Numbered from the stretch's first letter, positions 1 to 7,890 are shown. The stretch: DNA of 32,339 nucleotides from Candidatus Marinamargulisbacteria bacterium (GCA_023262965.1 JALQXX010000018.1:1-32339); one strand, 5' to 3'. Notes: a model not told the origin generated them from the sequence alone. Program-made: numbers and translations.

Positions 1-333
1 TTTGTATAGTGTGATTAGTTTCTGCTCCAATAGCGCGCTAACGTGGCGATACTGTGCTTCTTGATCGGCAAGTTTTTTTTCATTAATTCGAATTTGCTCG
101 GTATAGCTATTGTATTGATTGTAGGCACGATCCAGTTTTTTTTGTGTCACATAAATGGTGGTTCGTAATGCCCCCAACTCTTTTAGGATGGTCCGCTCTT
201 CTTGCTTTTTTTGATCAATAATCTCGTTGTTTTTACGGATTTCTTTTTGAATGTTTTGAGAAGGGGTTTGCGCGTAGGTAACACACGCTAAAATAGGTCC
301 CAATAAGCATACAATATACCGTGCGACAGCCAT
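1..333 (-). CDS. EnvC/M23-type murein hydrolase activator, N-terminal part (partial)
   Basis: The reading frame begins with ATG at 333 and runs off the left edge of the window, so only the first 111 codons are seen. The protein starts with a short hydrophobic export signal (MAVARYIVCLLGPILACVTYAQ) split as MAVARYIVCLLG then PILACVTYAQ. A long charged, Gln/Lys/Glu-rich coiled coil follows (QKEIRKNNEIIDQKKQEE, then KKLDRAYNQYNSYTEQ). This is the architecture of periplasmic EnvC/NlpD-like activators of cell-wall amidases, where a coiled coil precedes a C-terminal LytM/M23 domain. That C-terminal domain lies outside the window, so the assignment is an inference from the N-terminus. The gene is 41 nt downstream of uvrC on the same strand. 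An AGGAAA stretch lies directly before the ATG. Another exported coiled-coil protein is the main alternative. Confidence 0.6.
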   Translation of the reverse strand, partial: MAVARYIVCLLGPILACVTYAQTPSQNIQKEIRKNNEIIDQKKQEERTILKELGALRTTIYVTQKKLDRAYNQYNSYTEQIRINEKKLADQEAQYRHVSALLEQKLITLYK

Positions 334-374
334 TTTCCTAGTGTATCAAAAATCATTTTAAATGTAGATACCCT

Positions 375-1964
375 CTAGTATATGCGGCGTTTCTTTCGTT
401 GAAAATTGAGGGCAAATCGATGGGCTTCATCCCGAACAAATCGCAGCAATTGCAGCCCACGATGATGGTGGGGTAGTGATATGGGCGCTGTTGCATACGG
501 TGTGTAGATATCTTCATTTTTTTTGGCCAATCCAATGCAATCTATCCATCGATTATGGGCATTTAATGCTGACAATGCCGCATTCAGTTGCCCTTTTCCC
601 CCATCAATCAATAATAAATCGGGTGATAAATCGTAATGATCCAGTAATCGATGAACGGTTTCTTTCATAGACTTTACATCGTCCGATTTTCCGGACGTAA
701 CCGATGTAATATTAAAGTGTCTGTAATAGGATTTTGCGGGTTTTCCATCAATGAACACCACAACGGAGCTGACAATATTGGTGCCATAATAGTGAGATAT
801 GTCGCAGCCAAATATGATATGGGGCATTTGGGATAGTGTCAGGTCATGATGTAGTAACTGAAGTGGGGATGGCAATTGGTTGGTGATATAGTGTTTGGAT
901 AGTCCAATTAATGATTTTTGGGCATTGAGTTCGGTAATTAGTAACCGTTCATATAAATACCCTTTCGTTGGAGATAGCACCTGAATATGGGGATACGTGG
1001 CTAAAGCCAGCTCATAATCGGAATGAATAATGACCCGTGTTTTGTTGGGCATATCGGGCACAATTCCCGACAAAAATTCATCAACAAAAGCGGATAAAGC
1101 CATGGTTGCGGATGCATATTTGCCATGTTGAGCAACAAATCGTTTTCGCACATATTGTTGAAAAATGCCATAATGGTAGTGGTCGTTTGACGAGAAACCA
1201 ATAAAAAAATGAGGGAAATGGGTATCCAATTCCACCATTTGTTGGGATTGAATGGCTTCCAACTGATGGATATGGTCACGGCACTTGGCCGCTTTTTCAT
1301 ACGCTTGTTGTGCGGAAAATGCCATCATATCGTCACGCATTTTCTGAATAAGATCATCACTTTTGCCCTCTAAAAAAAGAATGCATTGGTTAATTAAGGT
1401 CCGGTATTCGTCGTAAATATTTTTATAAATACATGGCCCGATGCATTTGCCAATATCCAGTTTAATACACTTGGGCTGGTGTTTTACACGGTCAATCGGT
1501 TGCTTGCAGTCGCGAATGGGGAATAAATTTCCAATAACGTGATTGAGTTTTCGAATGGAGCCAACGGATGTATACGGACCAAAATAGGTTGCCCCATCGT
1601 TGGATTTATGGCGTGTTATAATAATTCGGGGAAACGGCTCCTGTGTTGTGACTTTGATGTAGGGGTATGTTTTGTCATCCTTTAAAAGAATATTGAAATG
1701 GGGTTGATAGTGCTTAATGAGTTGATTTTCAAGAAGCAGGGCTTCATGTTCGTTTTTGGTGATAATAGGCTCGATATGGTGAATTCGATGAATTAAATGC
1801 GTGGTTTTTAAATCCAACCGACTACGAAAATACGAGGATACACGCTTTCTAATGTTTTTAGCTTTCCCAACATAAATAATAACACCGGATTCGTCAAAAT
1901 ATTGGTAAACACCGGGACTGACAGGCAAATCACGTATTATACTCTTTAAATTGGGATTAACCAT
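375..1964 (-). CDS. uvrC: UvrABC excinuclease subunit C, lacking the C-terminal HhH domain
   Basis: This is the nuclease subunit of nucleotide excision repair, which cuts on both sides of a UvrB-bound lesion. An N-terminal GIY-YIG nuclease is clear (PGVYQYFDESGVIIYVGKAK, residues about 17-36, with the following NIRKRV). A UvrB-interacting UVR motif sits near residues 205-235. The RNase H-like C-terminal nuclease has its acidic and His residues in FGCDISHYYG, LLIDGGKGQ and RDEAHRFA (His near residue 515). The protein stops 14 residues after that His at KKRRIY, so the usual (HhH)2 DNA-binding domain is absent: 529 residues against roughly 600 in the family. The sequence after the stop shows no HhH remnant, so this is not a simple frameshift. 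A TTGGAT-N17-TATAAA promoter ends 8 nt before the ATG and no Shine-Dalgarno is visible. Confidence 0.95.
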   Translation of the reverse strand: MVNPNLKSIIRDLPVSPGVYQYFDESGVIIYVGKAKNIRKRVSSYFRSRLDLKTTHLIHRIHHIEPIITKNEHEALLLENQLIKHYQPHFNILLKDDKTYPYIKVTTQEPFPRIIITRHKSNDGATYFGPYTSVGSIRKLNHVIGNLFPIRDCKQPIDRVKHQPKCIKLDIGKCIGPCIYKNIYDEYRTLINQCILFLEGKSDDLIQKMRDDMMAFSAQQAYEKAAKCRDHIHQLEAIQSQQMVELDTHFPHFFIGFSSNDHYHYGIFQQYVRKRFVAQHGKYASATMALSAFVDEFLSGIVPDMPNKTRVIIHSDYELALATYPHIQVLSPTKGYLYERLLITELNAQKSLIGLSKHYITNQLPSPLQLLHHDLTLSQMPHIIFGCDISHYYGTNIVSSVVVFIDGKPAKSYYRHFNITSVTSGKSDDVKSMKETVHRLLDHYDLSPDLLLIDGGKGQLNAALSALNAHNRWIDCIGLAKKNEDIYTPYATAPISLPHHHRGLQLLRFVRDEAHRFALNFQRKKRRIY

Positions 1965-1972
1965 TCGCAGTA

Positions 1973-2001
1973 TTTATACAAACAACGATACGTAAATCCA
2001 A
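1973..2001 (-). promoter_or_regulatory. Promoter of uvrC, leaderless type
   Basis: On the minus strand a TTGGAT -35 (1996-2001) and a TATAAA -10 (1973-1978) are separated by 17 nt. Only 8 nt lie between the -10 and the uvrC ATG at 1964. Transcription would begin at or within about two bases of the start codon. This makes uvrC a separate transcription unit just downstream of rplI. Confidence 0.6.
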
Positions 2002-2016
2002 CGATCGAGCGGTATT

Positions 2017-2655
2017 TTAGGATAGTGAGTCAGCGAGGTCTTCGTAGTCGTCAATAGCCAATGTATCGACATCACTTGCCATAGAATCGTCTAATGTGTC
2101 ATCAGTGGCGTCATCAGTTTCTGATACAGCCGCTTCTGAAACATTGTTGGATTTTTTGGCAGGCTTATCAATAACCGACTCCAAAAGCTCAGGCTCCTCA
2201 TCGGTACTGTCGGACTCAACAACCACCGTAAACTTAGCCGAAATATCCTTAGTAAATTGAGCGCGACACGCATAGGTTCCCACAAATTTAATAGTCCCTG
2301 CATCAATAATGATATCACTGGGGTTTACGATTAAATCGGGATTAACCGATATAATTTGATTCGATATAGCCGTTGGCGAAACCGATCCGTACAATTTACC
2401 ATCACGGGCACGAACCACAATGGTGAATGTTTTATTTGCTAGATCGGCAGCAATGATTTTCAATTCATCTCGTTGCGCTTCTACGGATGCAAATGCTTTC
2501 TTTTTTATTTCAGAGAACTTTTTTTGATTGGCTTTTGTTGCTGGAATAGCAAACTGATTAGGAATCAAGTAATTCATCGCATATCCGTTTGCCACAGTAA
2601 TAACATCCCCGAATGTTCCCCGTCGCTTTAAATCTTTAATTAAAATAACTTCCAT
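2017..2655 (-). CDS. rplI: 50S ribosomal protein L9 with acidic C-terminal extension
   Basis: L9 binds 23S rRNA near the L1 stalk and helps maintain translational fidelity. The N-terminal domain is typical (MEVILIKDLKRRGTFGDVI, then NGYAMNYLIPNQFAIPAT), followed by the Lys-rich connecting helix and a C-terminal domain with DGKLYGSVSP. Family members are about 148 residues; this one has 212. The extra ~60 residues from about position 150 are dominated by Asp, Glu, Ser and Thr and resemble no fold I recognise. The start is supported by AAAGGA upstream of ATG and by the canonical MxVILxxD opening. It is the last gene of the rpsF-ssb-ssb-rpsR-rplI cluster, 11 nt after rpsR. Function of the tail is unknown. 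Confidence 0.95.
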   Translation of the reverse strand: MEVILIKDLKRRGTFGDVITVANGYAMNYLIPNQFAIPATKANQKKFSEIKKKAFASVEAQRDELKIIAADLANKTFTIVVRARDGKLYGSVSPTAISNQIISVNPDLIVNPSDIIIDAGTIKFVGTYACRAQFTKDISAKFTVVVESDSTDEEPELLESVIDKPAKKSNNVSEAAVSETDDATDDTLDDSMASDVDTLAIDDYEDLADSLS

Positions 2656-2666
2656 GACTGTATCCT

Positions 2667-2921
2667 TTATTCTTCACACGTTGACAGGAGCCCTAAATGA
2701 CGGGCGCGCTTAATCGCATTGACCACTATGCGTTGCTTCTTTGCAGAAACACCAGTGTTTCGACGGGGTAAAATTTTACCACGATCGCTCACAAACCGGC
2801 GTAGTTTATCGACGTCAGTATGATCCAAAGCCGTCACTTGATCAATTGTTAGCGGACAAGGGCGACGCTTTTTTCGTTTAAATTTGGGGGATTCTTTGGT
2901 TACTTTGTTTGTTGTTGACAT
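2667..2921 (-). CDS. rpsR: 30S ribosomal protein S18
   Basis: S18 forms a heterodimer with S6 on the platform of the small subunit. The 84-residue product has a basic N-terminus ([11 protein letters not shown]) followed by the family core: [19 protein letters not shown], then [19 protein letters not shown] and HLGLL. AGAAAGGA lies 6 nt before the ATG, so the gene has an ordinary Shine-Dalgarno start. The position between ssb and rplI is the classic bacterial order. One Cys is present in RPCPL; a second occurs near the C-terminus (STCEE). Confidence 0.96.
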   Translation of the reverse strand: MSTTNKVTKESPKFKRKKRRPCPLTIDQVTALDHTDVDKLRRFVSDRGKILPRRNTGVSAKKQRIVVNAIKRARHLGLLSTCEE

Positions 2922-2935
2922 GTATTATCCTTTCT

Positions 2936-3295
2936 TTATACTAAATCAAAACTGGGGGTGTTTTGTCCCAAGTTGGAATCGGGAGACATATTGCGATCCA
3001 ACATTTGCATGTTTTCAGCGACAATATCGGTACTCTGACGGGTTTGACCATCTTTTTGATACGAACTAATTTGAAGGCGCCCATCAATAGCAACCAGCTT
3101 GCCTTTTTTTAAATATTGATTGCAGATTTCGGCAAGCCGACGCCAAGCAACAACCCGAACAAAATCAGTGGATTGATTTTCTTGACGGGGTATTCGATCA
3201 ACGGCTACGGTGAACTGGGACAAAGCGACACCCGAAGGCGTCATACGAAACTCAGGGTCTTTTGTTAAACGGCCAATAATAAACGCTTTATTCAT
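2936..3295 (-). CDS. ssb: Single-stranded DNA-binding protein, short paralogue without acidic tip
   Basis: This is an OB-fold SSB of 119 residues. It opens with MNKAFIIGRLTKDPEFRMTP and carries family motifs GVALSQFTVAVDR, DFVRVVAWRRLAEI, YLKKGKLVAIDGRL and QTRQSTDIVAENMQML. After the OB-fold only a ~20-residue tail remains, ending in PSFDLV. The acidic tip (DDDIPF-like) that recruits repair and replication partners in other SSBs is missing. It lies 14 nt downstream of a longer SSB paralogue (3310-3822) and shares only the OB-fold with it. GGTGACAT precedes the ATG. It may act in a mixed oligomer with the long copy or be specialised, for example for recombination; this is inference. Confidence 0.9.
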   Translation of the reverse strand: MNKAFIIGRLTKDPEFRMTPSGVALSQFTVAVDRIPRQENQSTDFVRVVAWRRLAEICNQYLKKGKLVAIDGRLQISSYQKDGQTRQSTDIVAENMQMLDRNMSPDSNLGQNTPSFDLV

Positions 3296-3309
3296 ATGTC
3301 ACCATTGTA

Positions 3310-3822
3310 TTAGAAAGGCACATCTTCTTCAAGGTTATTTTCAGTAAAAGGGGTTTGACCAAAGAATGATGACTCATCGACGGGTTTGATAGGGACATTT
3401 TGAATCGGTGGGGATGAAAACGAGGATGGAAACGATTGGTGTGAATCGGGTGTGAACGATTGGTTGGATTCTGTTGAATCTGAAGGGGAAATCTGGCTGA
3501 ATACCTCCGCAATATTAACAGCAACACGGGCTTCGACTTCCGTGCTCCATTTGCGTTGACCCGAATTGGGGTCATCATAATTATTGATTAAAATACGGCC
3601 TTCGATGTACAGTAACTCCCCTTTTTTGTAAGCACCACACTTTTCAGCAAGGTCACGCCAAGCGATAACCGGAATGGTATCAAATGCCGTGGTTGAATTT
3701 GATGTTTCAATTCGAGGTACAATCAGGTTGAATTGCGATAACGAATTACCGGAGTTCGTGGATCGTAGGGTGGGCTTGTCATCCAATTGACCAATAAGTT
3801 GAATTTTGTTGTAGGATGCCAT
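3310..3822 (-). CDS. ssb: Single-stranded DNA-binding protein, full-length type
   Basis: The 170-residue protein has an N-terminal OB-fold (MASYNKIQLIGQLDDKPTLR, SLSQFNLIVPR, DTIPVIAWRDLAEKCGAY, KGELLYIEGRI, KWSTEVEARVAVNIAEVF). A Ser/Pro/Gln/Phe-rich flexible linker follows from about residue 115 to 155. It ends in EEDVPF, matching the acidic protein-interaction tip of bacterial SSBs. It starts 5 nt after the rpsF stop, so it is translationally coupled to rpsF. This is the best candidate for the main replicative SSB; the paralogue next door lacks the tip. Confidence 0.94.
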   Translation of the reverse strand: MASYNKIQLIGQLDDKPTLRSTNSGNSLSQFNLIVPRIETSNSTTAFDTIPVIAWRDLAEKCGAYKKGELLYIEGRILINNYDDPNSGQRKWSTEVEARVAVNIAEVFSQISPSDSTESNQSFTPDSHQSFPSSFSSPPIQNVPIKPVDESSFFGQTPFTENNLEEDVPF

Positions 3823-3827
3823 TAAGA

Positions 3828-4151
3828 CTATTTAACCAATTCCGCGATAGCGGATTCGCTAAAAACCGATTCCAATCGAGCATTCATGTGACGAATAATG
3901 CGCTCGTTAATAACGAATTCACGGTGTAGGTTACTAAGAATGGTGCTATTAGCCGTATATTGTAAGCGTAATGAGTACGCTTGCGTATGACGCTTGAATG
4001 TGCGCGCCAACTTGATTTTCTTTACACCAGAATTGGTATAAATAGTGCCGCCATCGGACGTAATTATATCGGTTAATTTTGTTTGTACCGATTTCGCCTC
4101 TTCTTCACCTTTGGACACATCAATTAATACATTCAAATCATACTTTTTCAA
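3828..4151 (-). CDS. rpsF: 30S ribosomal protein S6
   Basis: S6 pairs with S18 on the 30S platform. I place the start at TTG 4151, because GGAGG (minus strand, 4157-4161) lies 5 nt upstream and the product then begins M-KKYDLNVLIDVS. That matches the usual S6 opening (M-[KR]-x-YE-x-x-x-I). The frame can be extended in frame to a TTG at 4184, adding 11 residues that contain the Shine-Dalgarno itself and look non-coding. The body carries GGTIYTNSGVKKIKLARTF and the late NERIIRHM strand typical of S6. Length from the chosen start is 107 residues. It heads the ribosomal/SSB operon and is divergent from menG. Confidence 0.9.
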   Translation of the reverse strand: MKKYDLNVLIDVSKGEEEAKSVQTKLTDIITSDGGTIYTNSGVKKIKLARTFKRHTQAYSLRLQYTANSTILSNLHREFVINERIIRHMNARLESVFSESAIAELVK

Positions 4152-4209
4152 AATTTCCTCCAAATAAACTTGGACATTCTTCAAACCTGAGAATAGTCAC
4201 ATCTACCTT

Positions 4210-4239
4210 AGATTAACATGGTTCAGCGTAACCGTGCAA
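4210..4239 (-). promoter_or_regulatory. Possible promoter of the rpsF operon
   Basis: On the minus strand TTGCAC (4234-4239) and TAATCT (4210-4215) are 18 nt apart. This would give a leader of about 50 nt before the rpsF TTG at 4151. The -10 matches the consensus poorly, so this is a weak call. I could not see the S6:S18-binding leader hairpin known from some bacteria. Confidence 0.3.
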
Positions 4240-4285
4240 TAGGTGGATTTTGCGTCATGGTACGATACGGTTGAATGACGGGGGT

Positions 4286-4314
4286 TTGTGCAAAATCGCT
4301 GTGTTCGGTATCAT
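4286..4314 (+). promoter_or_regulatory. Promoter of the menG-menF-menD operon, leaderless type
   Basis: TTGTGC (4286-4291) and TATCAT (4309-4314) are 17 nt apart. The -10 ends 8 nt before the ATG at 4323, the same geometry as at uvrC. No Shine-Dalgarno is visible. The promoter sits inside the longest open version of the menG frame, which argues against the upstream ATG at 4275. Confidence 0.5.
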
Positions 4315-4322
4315 ACTTTAAT

Positions 4323-5048
4323 ATGATAGCTGTCAAAAATAGTGGGAGTCCTGTGTCGGTATCCAAAGCGCGTCGTTGGATCATGTTTGATCGTATTGCG
4401 GACACCTACGATTGGATTAATCGATGCATGACGGCGGGTTTGGATCAGCGATGGCGACGTCATGTTGCCCGGGCATTGAATCCGTCGGTAAAAACGGTGT
4501 TGGATATCGCGTCGGGGACAATGGACGTGGCATTGATGATTGCTAGGGTTCGGCCCACGATTCAAAAAATTGTAGCATTGGATATGGCCGAACGGATGCT
4601 AGCTATTGGGCAATCCAAATGTCGTAAAGCCGGTGTTCATACTATTGAAGCCGTTGTAGCGGATGTCCATGATTTGCCGTTTGAACCGCAATCATTTGAC
4701 GCCGTTACGGTGGCATTTGGCGTGCGTAATTTTGAAAATTTGGACCGCGCATTAAGCCAAATAGCGATGGTATTGAAAACTGGTGGGCAATTGATTATTT
4801 TGGAAAGCTGTCGACCTAAAAATCGGATTATTGCAGTGTGTCATCGGTTTTTTTTACGGACATGGGTACGGTTGATTGGCGGTTTTTTTTCGGGGTCCAC
4901 AGATAGTTATACGTATTTAAGTGATAGCATTCACACATTTTCGTCCCCAGAGGACATGATGGTGCGCTTAAAAAATGCCGGATTCTCATCGATTTCATAC
5001 CGATATTTTATGATGCAATCTGTGCAGTGCTTATATGCAATTCGATAG
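4323..5048 (+). CDS. menG: Demethylmenaquinone methyltransferase (UbiE/MenG family)
   Basis: This enzyme C-methylates demethylmenaquinone using S-adenosylmethionine, the last step of menaquinone synthesis. Family motifs are MFDRIADTYDWINRCM, TVLDIASGTMDVAL, VVADVHDLPFEPQSFDAVTV followed by AFGVRNFENLDRAL, and VLKTGGQLIILE. The SAM-binding loop reads GTMD where the family nearly always has GTGD. I chose ATG 4323 (241 residues) because it leaves about 20 residues before MFD, as in homologues, and because a promoter -10 ends 8 nt upstream. ATG 4275 is possible in frame but lies in front of the promoter, and ATG 4384 would remove the normal N-terminus. The 3' end overlaps menF by 14 nt. UbiE activity on ubiquinone precursors is excluded only by the men context. 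Confidence 0.9.
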   Translation: MIAVKNSGSPVSVSKARRWIMFDRIADTYDWINRCMTAGLDQRWRRHVARALNPSVKTVLDIASGTMDVALMIARVRPTIQKIVALDMAERMLAIGQSKCRKAGVHTIEAVVADVHDLPFEPQSFDAVTVAFGVRNFENLDRALSQIAMVLKTGGQLIILESCRPKNRIIAVCHRFFLRTWVRLIGGFFSGSTDSYTYLSDSIHTFSSPEDMMVRLKNAGFSSISYRYFMMQSVQCLYAIR

Positions 5049-6330
5049 TACGTGGCAACGGGATATTCAGGCCATTATACAGATGCACCATACGGGGGTA
5101 TTTCAGGTCTCATATGCATTGGATAGATCTGTCAATTTGGTGGCGCGTATGGCGGGATTGTCAGTAGCACCTATTATTTATTTTTCGACTCCGAATCAGG
5201 TCCGGCAGTATGCGTCTGTGGGGGCATGGCGCATCCTGTCTTTTGACGAAGCCGCCAATATGGTGGATACGTGTGCAGCACCGATTCGGTGTTTTGGTAT
5301 TCAGCCCTTTTTGAATGATCCCCAGGCGACATATGGCAATTTTTGGGTCCTGCCCATTGTTTGGTTGGAGTACGATGATCATCATGCCCAGATTCATATG
5401 GTTGTTGATCAAACCGGTGCCTCAAAACAGGTGGTGTTTGACACCGTATCGGAAATCGTGAACGCGGTATTGGCGGGTACAGAAATCCCGCTGGCCAATC
5501 CGACAGCCGATATGTGGGTGAATGTGCCCAACAAATCTCTTTGGAAACAGCAGGTGGCCCATGCGCAGCAAATGATGGCCAATAGCAATTTGGAGAAGGT
5601 TGTTTTGTCGCGTCAAACCCATTTTTATTTTTCGAGTCGGATGAATCCCTTTGCGGTTGTTCGTGGGCTTCAGGCTCATGATGCATCGGTGTATCATTTT
5701 TGTGTGAAAGTATCGGCGCATGCGGCTTTTGTTGGGGGTACGCCGGAACGATTGTTTGAACGATCGTATAATCAATTGGCGACCGATGCTATTGCGGGGA
5801 CGTATGTTCGCGGTTCCCAGGATCCATCCGAGTCATTAGCGGCATTTACATCGAATTCCAAACAAATTCATGAACATCAATTGGTGGTTGATTATTTGCG
5901 GGAGTGTTTGACGCATTTGTGTGATACTGTCCAGGAAGATACCTGCCGTCGTCGACTGGTCTTGTCCCGTTTGGTTCATTTTTTAGTTGCTTTTAAAGGC
6001 CAGTTGAAATCGTTTATTGGTGTAACGGATATCTTGGATCGGTTGCACCCTACACCGGCGGTTGCGGGATTTCCTGTGGCCGCGTCTTGTAAAGCCATTC
6101 AGCGTTTGGAAGGGTACAGCCGTACGTGGTATGCGGGGACTATGGGGCATATGGCACGTAATGATGCTCAGGTAATTGTGGCAATTCGGTCGGGATGGGT
6201 AACCGATAGCTGCGTGCGTGTATATGCGGGGGCGGGCATCCTTCCGGCATCGAATAGTGATGATGAATGGCGTGAATTGGATGGTAAAATACAATTGTTT
6301 TACGATATGTTTACGCAGGAGGCGGGATGA
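5035..6330 (+). CDS. menF: Isochorismate synthase (MenF)
   Basis: MenF converts chorismate to isochorismate, the entry step of menaquinone synthesis. The 431-residue protein shows the chorismate-binding C-terminal half: NLEKVVLSRQ (with the conserved Lys), FVGGTPERLFERS, HEHQLVVDYLRE, HPTPAVAGFP, WYAGTMGHM, VIVAIRSGWV, VYAGAGILPASNSDDEW. Two positions deviate from the usual pattern: TDAIAGT instead of TEALAGT, and RTWYAGTMG instead of RGxYAGPvG. All other landmarks are intact, so I regard it as functional. It starts inside the last codons of menG and ends overlapping menD by 4 nt, so the three genes are tightly coupled. Other chorismate-utilising enzymes (TrpE, PabB, salicylate synthases) are less likely because menD follows directly. 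Confidence 0.92.
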   Translation: MQFDSTWQRDIQAIIQMHHTGVFQVSYALDRSVNLVARMAGLSVAPIIYFSTPNQVRQYASVGAWRILSFDEAANMVDTCAAPIRCFGIQPFLNDPQATYGNFWVLPIVWLEYDDHHAQIHMVVDQTGASKQVVFDTVSEIVNAVLAGTEIPLANPTADMWVNVPNKSLWKQQVAHAQQMMANSNLEKVVLSRQTHFYFSSRMNPFAVVRGLQAHDASVYHFCVKVSAHAAFVGGTPERLFERSYNQLATDAIAGTYVRGSQDPSESLAAFTSNSKQIHEHQLVVDYLRECLTHLCDTVQEDTCRRRLVLSRLVHFLVAFKGQLKSFIGVTDILDRLHPTPAVAGFPVAASCKAIQRLEGYSRTWYAGTMGHMARNDAQVIVAIRSGWVTDSCVRVYAGAGILPASNSDDEWRELDGKIQLFYDMFTQEAG

Positions 6331-7865
6331 GTTATCGGTGGCTGGATCATACCGTTGGGGTTTTGAGGGATTATGGCATTCCGATGTGTTTTGTGGGATC
6401 GGGGTCGCGATCAACGGCGATTTTACAGGCATTTTCACACATGACTATTTCCATAACGCCCTTTGTTGATGAGCGTGCCGTAGGCTTTATGGCCTTGGGA
6501 TATGCCAAAATGGCGCGCAAACCGGTGGTCATTATAACAACATCGGGTACCGCGGCCACCAATTTATATCCTGCTATTACCGAAGCGGCGCAAACACGAA
6601 CCCCACTGATTGTTATGACAGCCGATCGGCCGGCGGTATTTCAAAATACATCGGCCAATCAAACGATTAATCAATCGCGATTATTTAACAACGTGATGGC
6701 TGAATTGCATTTGCCCGAAACCGCAGCGGAGTTTGGGACGTACCGGTCAAATCTGGGACGGGCATTAGCGGCTCAAAAAAAGGCCGGGGGCGTGATTCAC
6801 ATCAATTGCCCGTTACCGGATCCGGTGTTGGTGCCATACACGCCCACAGTAGATGGCGAGGCCATAGAGGGGCTTGTGTTTGAGTGGGGGCCTTTTGATG
6901 CGTTACAAGATCGGGCGTTGAAGGCCATTCACACTACCATCAATCATCCATCTGCCATTGTTTGTGTTGGGGCCCTTGAGCCTTGGGTGGATGTGTCGGT
7001 TATGCAATCCATTATGACGCAGTGGGGGCGGCCAACGATTGTGGACGGTACCATCCCGTTTTTAAAAGCATTGCCTCATGTGTATCAATCGAGTGATGAT
7101 GCTGCCCAAGCGTACATGAATAAAGCGGATCAGCCGATTGTATATATGGGTGGTGGGTGGATCAGTAAAAAAATGGCGGCGCTGTTGGATCGATTTTCAA
7201 CGACGACCGTACATGTGTCGATGGGCTATGCGCCGGTTGTTCCCCTACAGCAGTCATTTAGGGGGCCGTATGCGGGATTGTTGGCCGTACAGTCTGTGAA
7301 GGCGGCTTCCGTGCCCAGTAGTCTGGTAATGGCCCAAAACCGTCATACGCAGTTGCGACTCGATCGGGCGATTGACCAGCCACTGGGATCGGTTTACACC
7401 ATGTTGGCGTCTATTTCCTGCGACTATGATATGGTGGTGGGCAACAGTTTGGCGATTCGTTACGTCGATGCGATGAATCTGCCTGTGGATCGGATGATTT
7501 CCAATCGTGGCGCCAGCGGTATTGATGGCACCATTGCCACAGCCGTGGGGGCGGGGATGGTGCCTGTTGAGCGCCCCTTACTGGTGCTTTTGGGGGATTT
7601 AGCGGCACTGTATGATTTAAATGCATTTTTGGTGCTTCATTGTATGGCAAGACCATTTTCCGTGGTTATTTTAAATAATTACGGTGGGGGTATTTTTGAT
7701 ACGTTACCGGCAGCGGCGACGTATCCCGATTGGGATAAAACGGTTCGTTTAACCCATGGGTATTCACTCGCCTCAATGATTGCCACCATGGGATGTACGG
7801 CCAAGCAATCGCATACAATACCGCATATTGCTTTTGATAATACGGTTATTGAATGGGTAATATAG
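6327..7865 (+). CDS. menD: SEPHCHC synthase (MenD)
   Basis: MenD is the thiamine-diphosphate enzyme that joins 2-oxoglutarate to isochorismate in menaquinone synthesis. The N-terminal domain has GSGSRSTAIL and DERAVGFMALGYAK with Glu49 as the likely cofactor-activating residue. TSGTAATNLYPAITEA, VMTADRP and ANQTINQ follow. The C-terminal domain has RGASGIDGTIATAVGAG and the diphosphate/metal motif GDLAALYDLNAF continuing to ILNNYGGGIF. At 512 residues it is some 40 shorter than E. coli MenD, mainly at the C-terminus. Its ATG overlaps the menF stop (ATGA) and is preceded by a strong AGGAGG, 4 nt away. MenH, MenC, MenE, MenB and MenA are not in the window. Confidence 0.95.
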   Translation: MSYRWLDHTVGVLRDYGIPMCFVGSGSRSTAILQAFSHMTISITPFVDERAVGFMALGYAKMARKPVVIITTSGTAATNLYPAITEAAQTRTPLIVMTADRPAVFQNTSANQTINQSRLFNNVMAELHLPETAAEFGTYRSNLGRALAAQKKAGGVIHINCPLPDPVLVPYTPTVDGEAIEGLVFEWGPFDALQDRALKAIHTTINHPSAIVCVGALEPWVDVSVMQSIMTQWGRPTIVDGTIPFLKALPHVYQSSDDAAQAYMNKADQPIVYMGGGWISKKMAALLDRFSTTTVHVSMGYAPVVPLQQSFRGPYAGLLAVQSVKAASVPSSLVMAQNRHTQLRLDRAIDQPLGSVYTMLASISCDYDMVVGNSLAIRYVDAMNLPVDRMISNRGASGIDGTIATAVGAGMVPVERPLLVLLGDLAALYDLNAFLVLHCMARPFSVVILNNYGGGIFDTLPAAATYPDWDKTVRLTHGYSLASMIATMGCTAKQSHTIPHIAFDNTVIEWVI

Positions 7866-7890
7866 CCGCTTCTAGCGTTGACCATTCTAT

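Noticed and set aside
4152-4260. S6:S18-binding autoregulatory leader before rpsF
   Set aside because: I looked for a hairpin with a CCG bulge resembling the known leader motif and did not see one.
5174-5686. Minus-strand open frame of 170 codons inside menF
   Set aside because: menF has all its conserved motifs on the plus strand, and the antisense product is Pro/His/Arg-rich without any recognisable domain.
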